Source: Acidobacteriota bacterium (lineage in GTDB: Bacteria; Acidobacteriota; Thermoanaerobaculia; Gp7-AA8). From it: a DNA stretch of 64,000 bases. A model generated the notes under the pieces. That model searched no databases and was not told the DNA's origin. It saw only the letters and a program-made list of their open reading frames with translations. Shown piece by piece: positions 41,350-49,001 of this stretch (positions within the stretch are counted from its first letter, which is position 1; each line of letters begins with the position of its first letter). Position numbers and translations under genes: made by a program. The stretch lies in NCBI GenBank assembly GCA_021325515.1, contig JAJPHC010000054.1, forward strand, positions 62,001 to 126,000. Reading direction: 5' to 3'.

Positions 41350-41799
41350 TCAGCTTGTCGTTTCGATCCGCCCTACGATGCGCAGGTAGCACGTTTCATC
41401 GCGCAATACCTGAACGGCGCCGCTGCTCTCCCATTGCCGGAATCGCTCCTGCACGCGCGGATGCTCGATCGCATCGCCGAACATCACATCGAGCACGGTT
41501 CGCGGAATCGCGGTCACGCCGCGCGTGCGTCCGCGATCCATGCTGACCTGAAGCGCATCGAGACGGAACTCGATGTCCTGCTCCAGCAGCGACGTGGAAT
41601 TGGCGAGCGAGGTTCCAAGTCCGATGAAGCTCTCGAACGGCATCGGACTGAACTCTCTGATGCCGCGCGCGCGCAACTCCTCTTCCGGAATCTCGTCCGC
41701 GAGAACGAGGCCCGGCACCTCGGTGCCGATTCCGTCGATCTCCCAGCCGATCCATCGCTCTTTTCCGAGCAGAGCGAGTCTCTGGATGTAGCGCGCCAT
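41350..41799 (-). CDS. Hypothetical protein
   Basis: 149 residues from the ATG at 41799; a longer frame to 41835 is less likely. Cytoplasmic-looking with alternating strands: RLALLGKERWIGWEIDGIGTE, IPEEELRARGIREFSPMPF, LEQDIEFRLDALQVSMDRG and a C-terminal ETCYLRIVGRIETTS. No known domain recognised. It is convergent with the small gene pair (2 bp between stops) and 58 bp downstream of the GT-C-like gene's side. Confidence 0.6.
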   Translation of the reverse strand: MARYIQRLALLGKERWIGWEIDGIGTEVPGLVLADEIPEEELRARGIREFSPMPFESFIGLGTSLANSTSLLEQDIEFRLDALQVSMDRGRTRGVTAIPRTVLDVMFGDAIEHPRVQERFRQWESSGAVQVLRDETCYLRIVGRIETTS

Positions 41800-41857
41800 C
41801 TTGCGCGGGAGACTAGCCCGATGCGTGCCAGGCAAATGTGACCCAACTCACAGGATT

Positions 41858-43366
41858 TCAACGGACGCGATAGATGTCGTAGTTCGGTAATCGCGCCGCA
41901 GGAATCAGCCGCGGCGAAAGCAGACGGAGCACGTCTTCTTCGTTGTCCATCGGCGTCCCGCCGTTCAATTGCAGCCGGTGCTTGACGATGAGCCACTTCG
42001 CGGGGAACCGTGCGATCGTCGCGGCATCATACGGATTGACCGTCCGATCGAACATCAGCACCGGCACGCCCGGGCGGCGGCCCGTCGTGAAGTAGAAGAG
42101 ATCTTCGCCAGGAAGAGAGAGGATCGCGTCATCGCGAGGGATGTTTCGATCGGTCCATGCGACCAGCGCTGCGAGTCCGGGCCGCCAGTCTTCGTGGATC
42201 TTCGCGTACTTCAATCGCTCTTCGAGAACGAGATATCGCGTGCCGCCGAGGAGGATCACGGCGACGAAAAGAGACGCGAAAGCGAGCACCGCGTTGTCCA
42301 CGCCGATCTCCGAGAAAAGGAACGCGATGAGAATCAGCAGGAGCGGCCAGATTCCGTAGGTCGATCCCCAGATGCTCTGAGACAGCAATGCGCCCTGAAT
42401 CGCGGCGAACAGAATGAAGACCACCGGCCGGCGGAGAAGCGGAAGCGCGAGAACGATGACGAGCGGCCAGGTGCGCAGAAGATTGATCTGAGGCTCGAGC
42501 GGATCATCGGCCGCAAAGAATCTCCAGGCCGTCCACATCCATGGCAGCGAAAGGATGATTGCTCCTGCGAGACGCGAACGGCGAAGCGCGAGGTATCCGG
42601 CAAGAGTGGCGGCGATCCAGAGCCAGAGGATCGGATCGAGATACGGCTCGAGCTGCCGCGGAAGGGGCGGAAGACGCCTCGCCGCGGCAAAACGAATCGT
42701 CCAGTGCACGTAGTTCGCGGCGCCGAAGATGGTAGCCACCAGGATGAGCGCGGCTCCCGATCCAATCGCGATGCCGGCGAGCGTGCGCCTGCGCCGCGCA
42801 AGCACGGCAACGAGAATGAATGCGGCGAGGAACGGCAGACCGATGTTCTGCTTGATGAAGAGCGGAGCGACCGCAAGGACACCGAGCGGAATGGATTTGT
42901 CGTTGCGGAGGAACAGCCACGTGATCGCGAGAATGCAGAGACAGCAGTCGGGATCGTAGAAGGGATGCGGAAAGATGCTGTAGATCCCCAGCGGAATCAG
43001 CGGCAGTGAAAGGAGAAGAGAGAGAGAGTCCGAGTTTGTGATTCTCCGTACGATGCTCCACGTGAGGAGCGTCGCAGCACCACCGCTGATCGCAGCCCAC
43101 GCGACGTGGTGCCAGAGCACGTGTCCCGTCAGCCGGATGATCAGTGCCTGCATGAGAAACGTCAGCGGCGCATAGGGAAAAGGAAAATCGCGATACGGGA
43201 CGTCACCGCACGCGATGCGCGAAGCGTTCTCGAGAACATACGAGAGATCCCACAGCACGGTCAGACGCGCGTTCTGCCAGACCACGACGAGTGCGGTCGC
43301 GGCCGCAAGCAGTCCCGCAACGAAGATGCGGACTTCCACCATTTTGCTGTTATTCTCTGGCTTCAT
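41858..43366 (-). CDS. GT-C-like polytopic membrane glycosyltransferase-type protein
   Basis: 502 residues from the ATG at 43366 (43342 also possible; a longer frame to 43687 runs through non-coding sequence and into tonB). About ten to eleven hydrophobic helices, with a first periplasmic loop containing WDLSYVLENASRIACGDVPYRDF, whose acidic residues match the catalytic loop of GT39/GT83-type enzymes. The soluble C-terminus (WTDRNIPRDDAILSLPGEDLFYFTTGR) is typical of the family. It probably transfers a sugar from a polyprenyl phosphate in the periplasm. Confidence 0.75.
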   Translation of the reverse strand: MKPENNSKMVEVRIFVAGLLAAATALVVVWQNARLTVLWDLSYVLENASRIACGDVPYRDFPFPYAPLTFLMQALIIRLTGHVLWHHVAWAAISGGAATLLTWSIVRRITNSDSLSLLLSLPLIPLGIYSIFPHPFYDPDCCLCILAITWLFLRNDKSIPLGVLAVAPLFIKQNIGLPFLAAFILVAVLARRRRTLAGIAIGSGAALILVATIFGAANYVHWTIRFAAARRLPPLPRQLEPYLDPILWLWIAATLAGYLALRRSRLAGAIILSLPWMWTAWRFFAADDPLEPQINLLRTWPLVIVLALPLLRRPVVFILFAAIQGALLSQSIWGSTYGIWPLLLILIAFLFSEIGVDNAVLAFASLFVAVILLGGTRYLVLEERLKYAKIHEDWRPGLAALVAWTDRNIPRDDAILSLPGEDLFYFTTGRRPGVPVLMFDRTVNPYDAATIARFPAKWLIVKHRLQLNGGTPMDNEEDVLRLLSPRLIPAARLPNYDIYRVR

Positions 43367-43444
43367 CCTGAAACGTTTTCTGGCTGCACGTGTGTGCAAC
43401 GAGTAAGATGGAAGTCTTGACCAAAATATCCGGCTCGGTGATCG

Positions 43445-44224
43445 ATGTTCGAAACTGTTGCACCTGAGACATTCGAACGGCGTAGCAAGCTCACATTCTA
43501 TGAGTCGCTCCCCGTGTCTCTGGCGGCGCATGGACTCGTCATTGCTGCCGCCGTCGTGATCGCCGTCTGGAACGTGCGATTTCCATCGCAGTCCCCGCGA
43601 GTCGTCCGCGCGTACCAGCTCGCCAGTTTTGAGCCACCGCCACCGCCTCCTCCTCCCGCTCCGCCAAAAGCCGCGGCGCCGGTTCAACAGACTCCTGTGG
43701 TGCCGGTGAAGATGCCGGAGGTTGCCCCGACGATCGTGCCCGATGTCGTACCGGTCGTGATGAATGATCCGCCGAAACAGGAAGCGCCGGCAACCGGCGT
43801 CGTGGGCGGGATCGAAGGCGGCGTCGAAGGTGGTGTCGTCGGAGGATCACCGACAGGAGTGAAGGGTGGAGAGCTCGGCGGACAAACGGGCGGCGTCATC
43901 GGCGGATTGCCGAAAGATGCGCCTGTCGTCATCGAGCGCGACAAGCCGCTTCCGATGTTCCCCGTCTCGCAGGTCTATCCGAGGTATCCGGAAGACGCGC
44001 GGCTTCGGAACTGGGAGGACTCGCTGATCGTCCGCTATGTCATCGGGAAGGACGGCCGGGTTAAGGATGTAATCGTGCTGGTTCCCCCCGGAAGGCCTGT
44101 GTTCGCCGAAACCGCTGTGAAGGCGATCCGCACCTGGCGTTTCAAGCCGATGGTCAAGGACGGCGAGACCCGCGAAGTCATCCACGAGCTGACGGTTTAT
44201 TTCAAGCTCGAGCACAGTGGCTGA
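43445..44224 (+). CDS. tonB: Energy transducer TonB
   Basis: 259 residues: one transmembrane helix (about 22-42, PVSLAAHGLVIAAAVVIAVW), a proline-rich stretch with nine consecutive prolines, a glycine/valine-rich low-complexity linker (GGIEGGVEGG and similar) spanning the periplasm, and a C-terminal TonB domain with YPEDARLRNWEDSLIVRYVIG, AVKAIRTWRFKPM and VYFKL. Couples the proton motive force to TonB-dependent receptors such as the one at 22.7 kb. No exbB/exbD genes are adjacent. Followed by a strong T-tract terminator. Confidence 0.93.
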   Translation: MFETVAPETFERRSKLTFYESLPVSLAAHGLVIAAAVVIAVWNVRFPSQSPRVVRAYQLASFEPPPPPPPPAPPKAAAPVQQTPVVPVKMPEVAPTIVPDVVPVVMNDPPKQEAPATGVVGGIEGGVEGGVVGGSPTGVKGGELGGQTGGVIGGLPKDAPVVIERDKPLPMFPVSQVYPRYPEDARLRNWEDSLIVRYVIGKDGRVKDVIVLVPPGRPVFAETAVKAIRTWRFKPMVKDGETREVIHELTVYFKLEHSG

Positions 44225-44230
44225 TCTCGC

Positions 44231-44255
44231 AAAACGTGATCCCCATCACGTTTTT
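44231..44255. terminator. Rho-independent terminator after tonB
   Basis: AAAACGTGAT, loop CCCC, ATCACGTTTT followed by one more T: a perfect 10-bp A-to-T-flanked hairpin 6 bp after the tonB stop. The T-run on the plus strand and the A-run on the other side would let it work in both directions. Confidence 0.88.
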
Positions 44256-44276
44256 CCGGCCTAACACCTGACCACT

Positions 44277-44328
44277 GGGTCAAACTCTGAACGGTGAGTT
44301 TCGTCACCTTCGGTATGAACGTTGACCC
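44277..44328 (+). promoter_or_regulatory. Nested inverted repeat in the leader of the secreted-protein gene
   Basis: Outer arms GGGTCAA (44277-44283) and TTGACCC (44322-44328) enclose inner arms GGTGA/TCACC (44293-44308). It lies 150 bp upstream of the gene. It could be an operator pair or RNA structure. The rest of the 252-bp gap holds a TGTGATCACA palindrome at 44380-44389 and a strong ribosome site (GGAGAGGG) before the ATG. Confidence 0.4.
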
Positions 44329-44476
44329 AATATGTGACGCATCCTCATTGTCCATCCTTTGTTTTCAATCACTTACATATGTGATCACACCTGGCAGAGC
44401 CGTTGCTCTATAGCCGACCCGTTCGCAGTACCAAGACTTAACAAAAACCAACTAGAACGGAGAGGGACCCCACAAA

Positions 44477-45331
44477 ATGAAGAAGGCTCTGGCGATCGTT
44501 TTTACTGCCGCTCTCGCGGCCTCTGCCTTTGCTCAGGAACAGGCTGTTGAGCTCAACCACGCCAACCACATCACTCCCAGCAAGTACGCTGGCGGTGGCG
44601 GTGGCGCCGGCAATCTGATCTACCACACGAATGGCGTCGTCATTCGTAACGCCCATGTGGTCTGCATCTTCTGGGGCCCATCCTTCACTGGCGCTGACGC
44701 CAGCTACGCGTCCGCAATGCAGTCGTTCCGCAATCAGTTCGGAACGACGCCCGAGTACAACACGATCACGCAGTACTACGGTGCGGATCCGGTGAGCGGC
44801 TACGGCAACATCGCGCAGAGCAACCTCGGCGGCGGAACGGCCGACTGGTTCGATACGTCGACGCCTCCGACCAATGTCACCGACGCGATCGTGCAGTCAG
44901 AAGTTCAGAAGTACCTCCAGACGCATGCCGTCGATTACAACGCGATCTATGAAGTGTTCCTCCCGTCGTCCAGCTACTCGTCCGACGGCACCTCGACGTC
45001 GTGCGGTGGTCCGAACCTCTCCTACTGCGCGTATCACAGCCACTACGTCGATGGCTCCGGCAACAACGTGAAGTACTCGATCGAGCCGTGGCCGGGCTGC
45101 AGCGGCTGCTCCGTCAGCGGCTTCACCACCGCGCAGAACCAGGAGCACTTCGTCTGCCACGAGACCCGTGAGGCCGTCACCGACGCCCTCGGCAATGCGT
45201 GGTTCGATCGCCGCGGCTACGAAGCCGACGACAAGTGCGCGTGGAGCCCGACGCCGTTCATCGGCACCGGCGGCTACGCGTACCAGTACGAGTGGTCGAA
45301 CGCCGTCAGCGGCTGCGTGAAGACCCGCTAA
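44477..45331 (+). CDS. Secreted protein, EXORDIUM-like/metal-motif family
   Basis: 284 residues with a clear signal peptide (MKKALAIVFTAALAASAFA). The mature part has NAHVVCIFWGPSFTG, a NQFGTTPEYNTITQYYG block, cysteine-rich CAYHSHYVDGSG, and a HETREAVTDALGNAWFD segment followed by GYEADDKCAW. This order resembles plant EXORDIUM/PHI-1-like and bacterial secreted proteins with an HE..EA(V/A)TDP..NAWYD motif, possibly binding metal. Function unknown. A strong ribosome site, a long leader and flanking strong terminators suggest high, independent expression. Confidence 0.75.
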   Translation: MKKALAIVFTAALAASAFAQEQAVELNHANHITPSKYAGGGGGAGNLIYHTNGVVIRNAHVVCIFWGPSFTGADASYASAMQSFRNQFGTTPEYNTITQYYGADPVSGYGNIAQSNLGGGTADWFDTSTPPTNVTDAIVQSEVQKYLQTHAVDYNAIYEVFLPSSSYSSDGTSTSCGGPNLSYCAYHSHYVDGSGNNVKYSIEPWPGCSGCSVSGFTTAQNQEHFVCHETREAVTDALGNAWFDRRGYEADDKCAWSPTPFIGTGGYAYQYEWSNAVSGCVKTR

Positions 45332-45352
45332 TACCAATCACGTCTCTTCCTT

Positions 45353-45385
45353 CGAGCCCCGGGAAACCGGGGCTCGATTTTTTTT
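45353..45385 (+). terminator. Rho-independent terminator
   Basis: CGAGCCCCGG, GAAA loop, CCGGGGCTCG, A, then eight Ts: a textbook intrinsic terminator 21 bp after the secreted-protein stop. Confidence 0.95.
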
Positions 45386-45392
45386 GCGCCGT

Positions 45393-45398
45393 TAGAAT
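45393..45398 (+). promoter_or_regulatory. -10-like TAGAAT before the DUF1028 gene
   Basis: TAGAAT ends 6 nt before the ATG at 45405 and starts 7 bp after the upstream terminator, leaving no room for a leader. A leaderless start is the simplest reading. Confidence 0.5.
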
Positions 45399-45404
45399 TG
45401 CGCA

Positions 45405-46355
45405 ATGCGAAAAGTACTCGCGTTACTCACCTTCCTCGCAGCGACAGCGCACGCACATAACGTCGCCACCTTCTCGATCGTCGCACGTGACCCGCAGACT
45501 AAAGAGCTGGGCGTCGCGGTAGCGTCGCGCTTCTTCAGTGTCGGCAGCGTTGTCCCTTATGCGAGCGCAACGGCTGGCGCGGTCGCGACGCAGGCCAATG
45601 CGAACGTCGCGTTCGGACCTCGCGGCCTCGAGCTGATGCAGCGCGGCGCGACTGCTGAGGAAACGATGCAGATCCTGTTGCGCGAAGATCCCGATCCGAG
45701 CGCGAGGCAGCTGGGCATCGTCGCGCGCGATGGGAGCTCGGCAACCTACAGCGGCCCGAAGTGCAACAACTGGGCGGGCGGACGCCACGGCCCCAACTAC
45801 GCCGTGCAGGGCAATATCCTCACCGGCGAAGCGGTCGTCGCCGCGATGGAAAAGACATTCCTCGAAACGAAAGGCACGCTCGCCCGCCGCATGTACGCCG
45901 CCCTCAAGGCGGGAGACACCGCGGGCGGCGATTCGCGCGGCCGGCAGTCGGCCGTCCTCATCGTGGTGAAAGAGGGCGCGGGCTATAACGGCAACAGCGA
46001 CCGTGCGATCGACATCCGCGTCGACGATCACAAGGATCCTTTCGGCGAGCTCGCACGGCTGCTCGACATCGCGGAGATGAATTACGCGTGGAACGAGGGA
46101 TGGACCGCGTTCACGCACAAGCGATTCGCCGAGGCGTTGGTCGCGCAGGAGCATGCGGCATCGCTCGCGCCGGAGAATCCTGAGCTGCTGTACGACCTCG
46201 CGGTCATCCGGCTGGCAGCGGGCAAACGCGCGGAGTCTCTCGATGCGCTGAACAAGGCGCTGCGCCTGAATCCGAAATTGAAGAAGCAGGCGTCCGCGGA
46301 TCCCGATCTCGAGGCGTTGCGCGGCGATCCCGCCTACCAGAAGCTGATCGAGTAG
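45405..46355 (+). CDS. Exported DUF1028-TPR protein
   Basis: 316 residues with a signal peptide (MRKVLALLTFLAATAHA). DUF1028, an N-terminal-nucleophile-hydrolase-like domain, covers about 19-225: ATFSIVARDPQTKELGVAVASR, YASATAGAVATQANAN, NYAVQGNILTGEAVV and GDSRGRQSAVLIVVKEG. A TPR-like tail follows (EGWTAFTHKRFAEALVAQEHAASLAPENPELLYDL split over two helices). Activity is unproven; the fold suggests an amidohydrolase or self-processing enzyme. It ends directly against the convergent SGNH gene. Confidence 0.92.
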   Translation: MRKVLALLTFLAATAHAHNVATFSIVARDPQTKELGVAVASRFFSVGSVVPYASATAGAVATQANANVAFGPRGLELMQRGATAEETMQILLREDPDPSARQLGIVARDGSSATYSGPKCNNWAGGRHGPNYAVQGNILTGEAVVAAMEKTFLETKGTLARRMYAALKAGDTAGGDSRGRQSAVLIVVKEGAGYNGNSDRAIDIRVDDHKDPFGELARLLDIAEMNYAWNEGWTAFTHKRFAEALVAQEHAASLAPENPELLYDLAVIRLAAGKRAESLDALNKALRLNPKLKKQASADPDLEALRGDPAYQKLIE

Positions 46356-47027
46356 TCAGAGAGCTTCGGCGATTCGCCGGGCGATGCAGGCATTCGCAAT
46401 CGCGCCCGGATGGAAGTGATCGATCGCGCTCAATCGATCTCTCGCGATGAAGAGATCGGCGATCGTGATTACCTGAACGCGGCGATCCTCGTGAAATCGC
46501 TCGAACAGCCGGGCGGTCCAGACATTCACGTCCGAATCGAGGAGCGGATTCCGATAGGGATCGTAAAGGGAGAGCAGAACGATTCGCGCATCGCTCTGCC
46601 TCTCGAGGTGCCGGACGATCCTCGCGACTCGCGATTCGACGGCGCGCATCATCATCCCCGGCAACGCTCGTGACAACGCGCGCGCCAGCGGATCACCGTA
46701 GAGATCATTGCCGCCGATCGACATCACGATCACATCCGCTCGTTGCAGCACCGCCCGTGCGGCCGGCGTTCCGATGACGCGCTCGACGTCGGCGGTTCGC
46801 GATCCATTCACGGCCAGATCGATCACGGCGTCATGCGCAAGGCCGAGACGCGCGAGTTCCTCGTCGACATGCTGCGCGAGCGTTCTTCCTGCCTCGTCCC
46901 CCGCACCGTGCGCAAGTGAATCGCCGGCGACCACGACCCGCAGCGCGTGCGCCGGAGACACACGATGCCTTGCCGGCGCTCGACCGCACGCAGCCAGCAG
47001 CAGACACGCGAGGATCGCTCGTCTCAC
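46356..47027 (-). CDS. SGNH/GDSL-type esterase lipoprotein
   Basis: 223 residues with a lipobox (LLLAACG) for lipid anchoring. SGNH blocks: I, VVVAGDSLAHGAGDE (nucleophile Ser); III, VIVMSIGGNDLYGD; V, AIDHFHPGAIANACIA (Asp/His). Block II Gly is in LAVNGSRTADV. It would deacylate or de-esterify a cell-envelope or extracellular substrate. The stop abuts that of the convergent DUF1028 gene, and it lies 9 bp downstream of the iminopeptidase-like gene on the same strand, so they may be an operon. Confidence 0.88.
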   Translation of the reverse strand: MRRAILACLLLAACGRAPARHRVSPAHALRVVVAGDSLAHGAGDEAGRTLAQHVDEELARLGLAHDAVIDLAVNGSRTADVERVIGTPAARAVLQRADVIVMSIGGNDLYGDPLARALSRALPGMMMRAVESRVARIVRHLERQSDARIVLLSLYDPYRNPLLDSDVNVWTARLFERFHEDRRVQVITIADLFIARDRLSAIDHFHPGAIANACIARRIAEAL

Positions 47028-47036
47028 ATCCCGGAA

Positions 47037-48014
47037 CTACGGACGCGGATGGAGAAAGTTGTCCACGGCTTCGATGAACATCCGCGGCTGATCGACGAAC
47101 GTCATATGCCCGCTCTTCGGCAGAATCACGAGCTTCGAGCCTTTGATCTTCGCGTGCATCGTCTCCGACAGCGACGGATCGCACTCGTCATGATCACCCG
47201 CCGTGATCAGCACAGGCACGTGCAGCGAGGCAAGGCGCTCGGTGTATTCGACCGATTTCAGATTCCCGTCGATCACGTATTCGCCGGTCGATCCCCACAT
47301 CTCGCGATACAGATCCCACGACGCATTGGCCGAGACGGGGTCGTACGTCGGATCCGGACGATTCTGATAGAGGTACGGGAAGTAGCCTTCGCCCCACGCC
47401 GCCGTCATGTACTCGGCGGTGTAGCGATTCTGCTCGTACGGCTTCCCATGACCGTACACGCCCTCCTTCTCCATCTTGTCGATGCGCTCGCGCAATTCGG
47501 CAGGCATCCGTTCCTTCATCCGGACGAACACCTGATTCATCGCACTCGTCGACGAGAATGTGCTTGCGAGGATGAGGTGCTGCAGGTGCGACTGATACTT
47601 CAGCGCATAGGCCTGCGCGAGCACGCCTCCGTAGGAATGGCCGAGGAGGTTGATCCTGCCGAGATTGAGAGCGCGGCGCACGGCCTCGACGTCCTCCACC
47701 ATGTTCTCGACGGTGTACTGCTTCGCGTCCTCGAGCTTTTCTGATCTGCCCGAGCCGCGCTCGTCGATGAACACGACGCGATTGTGCCGCGCAAGCGGAA
47801 GCAGCCACGGGAGGAAGTAGTCGTGCGACGCGCCCGGACCGCCGTGCACGATCACGAGCGGATCGCCGGCGCCGAGCGTCGCGTAGTAGATGAGGACTCC
47901 GTTCGCGTCCACGAACCCCTCGTGAAGCGGAAACACTTTCGGATTGTCTCCGGCAGCCGCTGCCAGGGAAAAACAGCACAACACGAGAAAGAGGGCGAGC
48001 GCTCGCTTCTGCAT
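47037..48014 (-). CDS. Exported proline iminopeptidase-like alpha/beta hydrolase (S33)
   Basis: 325 residues from the ATG at 48014, which opens a signal peptide (MQKRALALFLVLCCFSLAAA). S33 features: VIVHGGPGASHDYFLPWL (HGGPG), VVFIDERGSGRS, nucleophile elbow LLGHSYGGVLAQAYA, Asp in ITAGDHDECDPS and His in LPKSGHMTFVDQP. Cleaves N-terminal proline or another small amino acid from peptides, probably in the periplasm. The longer frame to 48122 is rejected. TACGAT lies 8 nt before the ATG. Confidence 0.9.
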   Translation of the reverse strand: MQKRALALFLVLCCFSLAAAAGDNPKVFPLHEGFVDANGVLIYYATLGAGDPLVIVHGGPGASHDYFLPWLLPLARHNRVVFIDERGSGRSEKLEDAKQYTVENMVEDVEAVRRALNLGRINLLGHSYGGVLAQAYALKYQSHLQHLILASTFSSTSAMNQVFVRMKERMPAELRERIDKMEKEGVYGHGKPYEQNRYTAEYMTAAWGEGYFPYLYQNRPDPTYDPVSANASWDLYREMWGSTGEYVIDGNLKSVEYTERLASLHVPVLITAGDHDECDPSLSETMHAKIKGSKLVILPKSGHMTFVDQPRMFIEAVDNFLHPRP

Positions 48015-48022
48015 ATTTCTGA

Positions 48023-48028
48023 ATCGTA
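48023..48028 (-). promoter_or_regulatory. -10-like TACGAT before the iminopeptidase-like gene
   Basis: Minus-strand TACGAT ends 8 nt before the ATG at 48014; no Shine-Dalgarno is visible. Consistent with a leaderless transcript. Confidence 0.4.
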
Positions 48029-48125
48029 AAGCATTTGCGGAGCAGGCCCGTGAATTGCACCGACCGCAACGGATTCGAAAGCTCATTGCCAGGTACGTAA
48101 CACCGATCATGGCGATCGACAAAGC

Positions 48126-48293
48126 CTCCGGGGGGAGCAGGCACCCTTTGCTGGCTGACGTTGCTTGCCAGGAATCACGCTCGGTGGCACGACCGTGCGT
48201 GGTTCCGCTCGGCGGCGGTATGGCCCGGCAGCAGGGTCATGGCCCGATTACCTCCACGTGACCCCGCACCGGTGACTCCGCCGTCATCGGTGC
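48126..48293 (+). ncRNA. Candidate structured 5' leader of the rubrerythrin gene
   Basis: The 372-bp gap 48015-48386 has no gene but contains stacked hairpins on the plus strand: 48126-48137 (CTCC/GGAG), 48151-48171 (CTGGC/GCCAG), 48171-48206 (15-bp stem with one G-U and one U-U), 48234-48264 (GGGTCATGG / CCACGTGACCC) and 48266-48293 (11-bp stem with one G-U). This density suggests a cis-acting RNA. I compared it by memory with Mn, cobalamin and c-di-AMP riboswitches and found no match. Confidence 0.4.
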
Positions 48294-48386
48294 ACTTTCG
48301 TTTGACGATGATCACGTTCGCACTGTGCCGTGTGTACTCGTGACGTTGCGACGAAAGCGCTTTCCTGAACGCGAAGGAGTCCGGCA

Positions 48387-48980
48387 ATGAAACGGATCAT
48401 CATCGCGATCACGACTCTCCTCTTCTTCTCGTCGGCCAGCAAGTCGCTGAATCCGATGCTCACTCGTTCAGTCCTCGAAGCGCTCCAGAATGAGCGCGCA
48501 GCCGCAGCGCGGTACGAGGCCTTCGCTGTTCGCGCAACCGAGGAAGGCTATCCGGGCGCTGCAGCGCTCTTTCACGCCGAGGCCAGGGCTGAGCTCGTCC
48601 ACGCAGCGCGGTTCGAGAACTTTCTCAAGTCGCGTGGCGTGGATGTACCGGCAGCCGATACGCCGGCAGCGACGGTCAGCTCGACCAGCAACAATCTGCG
48701 CACCGCGATCGACGCGGAGCAGCGCGAGCGGGACAGCACGTATCTGAAGGCGTACAACGACGCGAAGCTCGTCGGCGACGAAGAAGTGATCAAGCTCTTC
48801 GACGTGATTCGCGATGCGGAAACGGAGCACCTCAATCTCGACACTGCGGCGAATCGCGATTTGTCGAAGATGAAGCAGGCGCACCACTACTACGTTTGTG
48901 CGAAGTGCGGTTACACGACGGATCTCGATCTGCCGTTCTGCGCCTCATGCCGCGGGCATGAGATGGAGCGGTTCGAATAG
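48387..48980 (+). CDS. Exported rubrerythrin-like ferritin-fold protein
   Basis: 197 residues. An N-terminal hydrophobic signal (MKRIIIAITTLLFFSSASKS) is followed by a rubrerythrin four-helix domain: NERAAAARYEAFAVRATEEGYPG, HAEARAELVHAARFENF, AEQRERDSTYLKAYNDAKL and RDAETEHLNLD supply the carboxylate/His ligands of a di-iron site. A C-terminal rubredoxin-like ribbon has YVCAKCGY and FCASCRGHEM (two CxxC). Reduces peroxide; export to the periplasm is unusual for the family. GGAG lies 9 nt before the ATG and a structured leader precedes it. Confidence 0.9.
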   Translation: MKRIIIAITTLLFFSSASKSLNPMLTRSVLEALQNERAAAARYEAFAVRATEEGYPGAAALFHAEARAELVHAARFENFLKSRGVDVPAADTPAATVSSTSNNLRTAIDAEQRERDSTYLKAYNDAKLVGDEEVIKLFDVIRDAETEHLNLDTAANRDLSKMKQAHHYYVCAKCGYTTDLDLPFCASCRGHEMERFE

Positions 48981-49001
48981 GGTCTGGTATCGTTCCGCCG
49001 C

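Noticed and set aside
43367-43687. N-terminal extension of the GT-C-like protein into tonB
   Set aside because: Arg-rich, no membrane helix, and it would overlap the tonB coding sequence on the other strand.
44380-44389. CRP/FNR operator at TGTGATCACA
   Set aside because: The two half-sites touch, whereas CRP needs TGTGA-N6-TCACA. Listed only as a palindrome.
48126-48293. Match to the Mn (yybP-ykoY) riboswitch
   Set aside because: A GGGGAG-like loop sequence is present, but the second conserved internal loop (GUCAAC-type) and the characteristic order of stems are missing. Kept as an unassigned structured leader.
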